Shown: in pieces, positions 61,895-64,000 of the stretch
Position numbering within the stretch: position 1 is the stretch's first letter
Layout of the letters: every line of letters starts with the position of its first letter
DNA from: Siphonodentalium dalli
Lineage: Eukaryota; Mollusca; Scaphopoda; Gadilida; Siphonodentaliidae
Direction of reading: 5' to 3'
Assembly (NCBI GenBank): GCA_032622095.1
Contig: CP136064.1
Coordinates: 250,001-314,000, forward strand
DNA length: 64,000 nucleotides
Translations under genes and position numbers: made by a program
The notes under the pieces: model-generated
Told to the model about the DNA's origin: nothing
Databases searched by the model: none
What the model saw: the letters and a program-made list of their open reading frames with translations, nothing else

Positions 61895-64000
61895 ATGGTG
61901 GAGTACGGTTGGATATTTTCAATTTGGCGCATGTTTCTCCATACCGCGCCATGTCAAATCTGGCCAATATCCGAATCGGGTTGTCATTTACAATGACTGC
62001 AGAAAATAAATATCTTCATGGTGGAATGCAAATGTATGTTTAAAGAAACAGGTGTATCTCAACTTAAAGGGACATAAGTAACACAGTCACCAACTTTAAG
62101 GGGTATCTGCTATAGACTGGTTCCATGGTGGAGTACGGTTGGATATTTTCAATTTGGCGCTTGTTTCTCCATACCGCATCATGTCAAATCTGGCCATATC
62201 CGAATCGGGTTGTCATTTACAATGACTGCAGAAAATATACATCTTCATGTTGGAATGCAAATGTATGTTTAAAGGAACAGATGTATCTCAACTTAAAGGG
62301 ACATAAGTAACACCGTCACCAACTTTAAGGGGTATCTGCTATAGACTGGTTACATGGTGGAGAACGGTTGGATATTTTCAATTTTGCGCATGTTTCTCCA
62401 TACCGCGCCATGTCAAATCTGGCCATATCCGAATCGGGTTGTCATTTACAATGACTACAGAAAATAAATATCTTCGTGTTGGAATGCAAATGTATGTTTA
62501 AAGGAACAGATGTATCTCAACTTAAAGGAACATAAGTAACACAGTCACCAATATAAAGAGGTGTCTGATTTAGACTGGTTCCATGGTGGAGTACGGTTGG
62601 ATATTTTCTATTTGGCGCATGTTTCTCCATACCGCGCCATGTCAAATCTGGCCATATCCGAATCGGGTTGTCATTTACAATGACTACAGAAAATAAATAT
62701 CTTCATGTTGGAATGCAAATGTATGTTTAAAGGAACAGATGTATCTCAACTTAAAGGGACATAAGTAACACAGTCACCAACTTTAAGGGGTATCTGCTAT
62801 AGACTGGTTCCATGGTGGAGTACGGTTGGATATTTTCTATTTGGCGCATGTTTCTCCATACCGCGCCATGTCAAATCTGGCCATATCCGAATCGGGTTGT
62901 CATTTACAATGACTACAGAAAATAAATATCTTCATGTTGGAATGCAAATGTATGTTTAGAGGAACAGATGTATCTCAACTTAAAGGGACATAAGTAACAC
63001 AGTCACCAACTTTAAGGGGTATCTGCTATAGACTGGTTCCATGGTGGAGTACGGTTGGATATTTTCTATTTGGCGCATGTTTCTCCATACCGCGCCATGT
63101 CAAATCTGGCCATATCCGAATCGGGTTGTCATTTACAATGACTACAGAAATTAAATATCTTCATGTTGGAATGCAAATGTATGTTTAAAGGAACAGATGT
63201 ATCTCAACTTAAAGGGACATAAGTAACACAGTCACCAACTTAAAGGGGTATCTGCTATAGACTGGTTCCATGGTGGAGTACGGTTGGATATTTTCAATTT
63301 GGCGCATGTTTCTCCATACCGCGCCATGTCAAATCTGGCCATATCCGAATCGGGTTGTCATTTACAATGACTGCAGAAAATATATATCTTCATGGTGGAA
63401 TGCAAATGTATGTTTAAAGGAACAGATGTATCTCAACTTAAAGGGACATAAGTAACACAGTCACCAACTTAAAGGGGTGTCTGATATAGACTGGTTCCAT
63501 GGTGGAGTACGGTTGGATATTTTCAATTTGGCGCTTGTTTCTCCATACCGCGCCATGTCAAATCTGGCCATATCCGAATCGGGTTGTCATTTACAATGAC
63601 TGCAGAAAATATATATCTTCATGTTGGAATGCAAATGTATGTTTAAAGGAACAGATGTATCTCAACTTAAAGCGACATAAGTAACACAGTCACCAACTTT
63701 AAGGGGTATCTGCTATAGACTGGTTCCATGGTGGAGTACGGTTGGATATTTTCAATTTGGCGCATGTTTCTCCATACCGCGCCATGTCAAATCTGGCCAT
63801 ATCCGAATCGGGTTGTCATTTACAATGACTGCAGAAAATATATATCTTCATGTTGGAATGCAAATGTATGTTTAAAGGAACAGATGTATCTCAACTTAAA
63901 GGGACATAAGTAACACCGTCACCAACTTTAAGGGGTATCTGCTATAGACTGGTTACATGGTGGAGTACGGTTGGATATTTTCAATTTTGCGCATTTTTCT
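61895..64000 (+). repeat. 14-mer higher-order unit G2, truncated by window end
   Basis: Tandem copy of G1: GGCCAATATCC at 61,963, AAATATACATC at 62,231, GAGAACGG at 62,360, ACCAATATAAAGAGG at 62,548 and TTAAAGCGACAT at 63,668. One private difference from G1 is CCGCATCATG near 62,173, where G1 has CCGCGCCATG. Only about two thirds of the unit is inside the window. Confidence 0.87.

Larger units (their letters stand above)
57605..64000 (+). repeat. 229-bp satellite array, right segment (about 28 monomers)
   Basis: The same satellite resumes in the same orientation after the non-satellite insert, starting inside a monomer at AATCTGGCCATATCC. The register is what would be expected if the insert were simply removed. 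The array continues to the window end, where the last unit is cut after 44 bp (from 63,957). The array therefore extends beyond both window edges. Confidence 0.98.

Noticed and set aside
182-63913. Tandem gene family of about 107 small proteins (61 aa)
   Set aside because: The frames are copied by the repeat, closed by a common TAA variant and 1-bp indels in the other monomers, out of frame from unit to unit, and match no family I recognise.
1-64000. CRISPR array
   Set aside because: The repeated unit is 229 bp with no unique spacers; the whole unit repeats. No cas-like gene is present.
1-64000. rDNA spacer, 5S rRNA or histone cluster as the origin of the repeat
   Set aside because: No rRNA or histone-like stretch occurs in any monomer, and the 229-bp unit has no non-repeat partner between copies.

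Overview
This window is almost entirely one satellite DNA array. A unit of about 229 bp (roughly 40% G+C) repeats head to tail, always in the same orientation, from the first base to the last. There are about 276 copies. The only interruption is one 744-bp non-satellite segment at about 56,861-57,604. I find no convincing protein-coding gene, RNA gene, CRISPR array, telomere repeat or prokaryotic feature. The sequence suggests eukaryotic, probably animal, constitutive heterochromatin (centromeric, pericentromeric or subtelomeric). I cannot name the species or the chromosomal position from sequence alone. For annotation I phase the monomer at the ATG of its conserved CATGGTGGAGTAC segment. On that phase the window opens 181 bp before the first complete unit and closes 44 bp into the last.

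The array has clear hierarchy. Diagnostic substitutions and 1-bp indels recur at multiples of 229 bp, most often at 1,603 bp (7 monomers), so a 7-mer is the commonest higher-order module. Layout: (1) 182-8,653, an older mosaic relative of the next blocks; (2) 8,654-18,730 (block A, 10,077 bp) and 18,731-28,163 (block B, 9,433 bp), a very recent tandem duplication whose 644-bp length difference is fully explained by three deletions in B (228 + 229 + 187 bp); (3) 28,164 to about 29,997, a partial third copy; (4) 30,227-33,432, two tandem 7-mers; (5) 34,349-43,737, 7-mers nested in an 18-mer (4,122-bp) duplication; (6) 43,738-53,358, an irregular zone with local 7-mer, 4-mer (916-bp) and 3-mer (687-bp) duplications and a few decayed monomers; (7) 54,276-58,000, an 8-mer (1,831-bp) duplication whose second copy carries the 744-bp insertion; (8) 58,688-64,000, a 14-mer (3,207-bp) tandem duplication cut by the window end.

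The many identical-looking 61-codon ORFs (about 107 monomers) are a by-product of the repeat. A single A/T difference opens or closes the frame with TAA, and 229 is not a multiple of 3. The insert has an imperfect 6-bp flanking duplication and 8-bp perfect inverted repeats near its ends. It looks like a non-autonomous mobile element of a class I cannot identify.

Nothing here works as a set of cooperating genes. The biological interest lies in the record of satellite evolution: exact hybrid monomers at unequal-exchange points, one out-of-register deletion, nested duplications of different sizes, a conserved hairpin in the monomer, and an insertion that can be ordered in time against a duplication.
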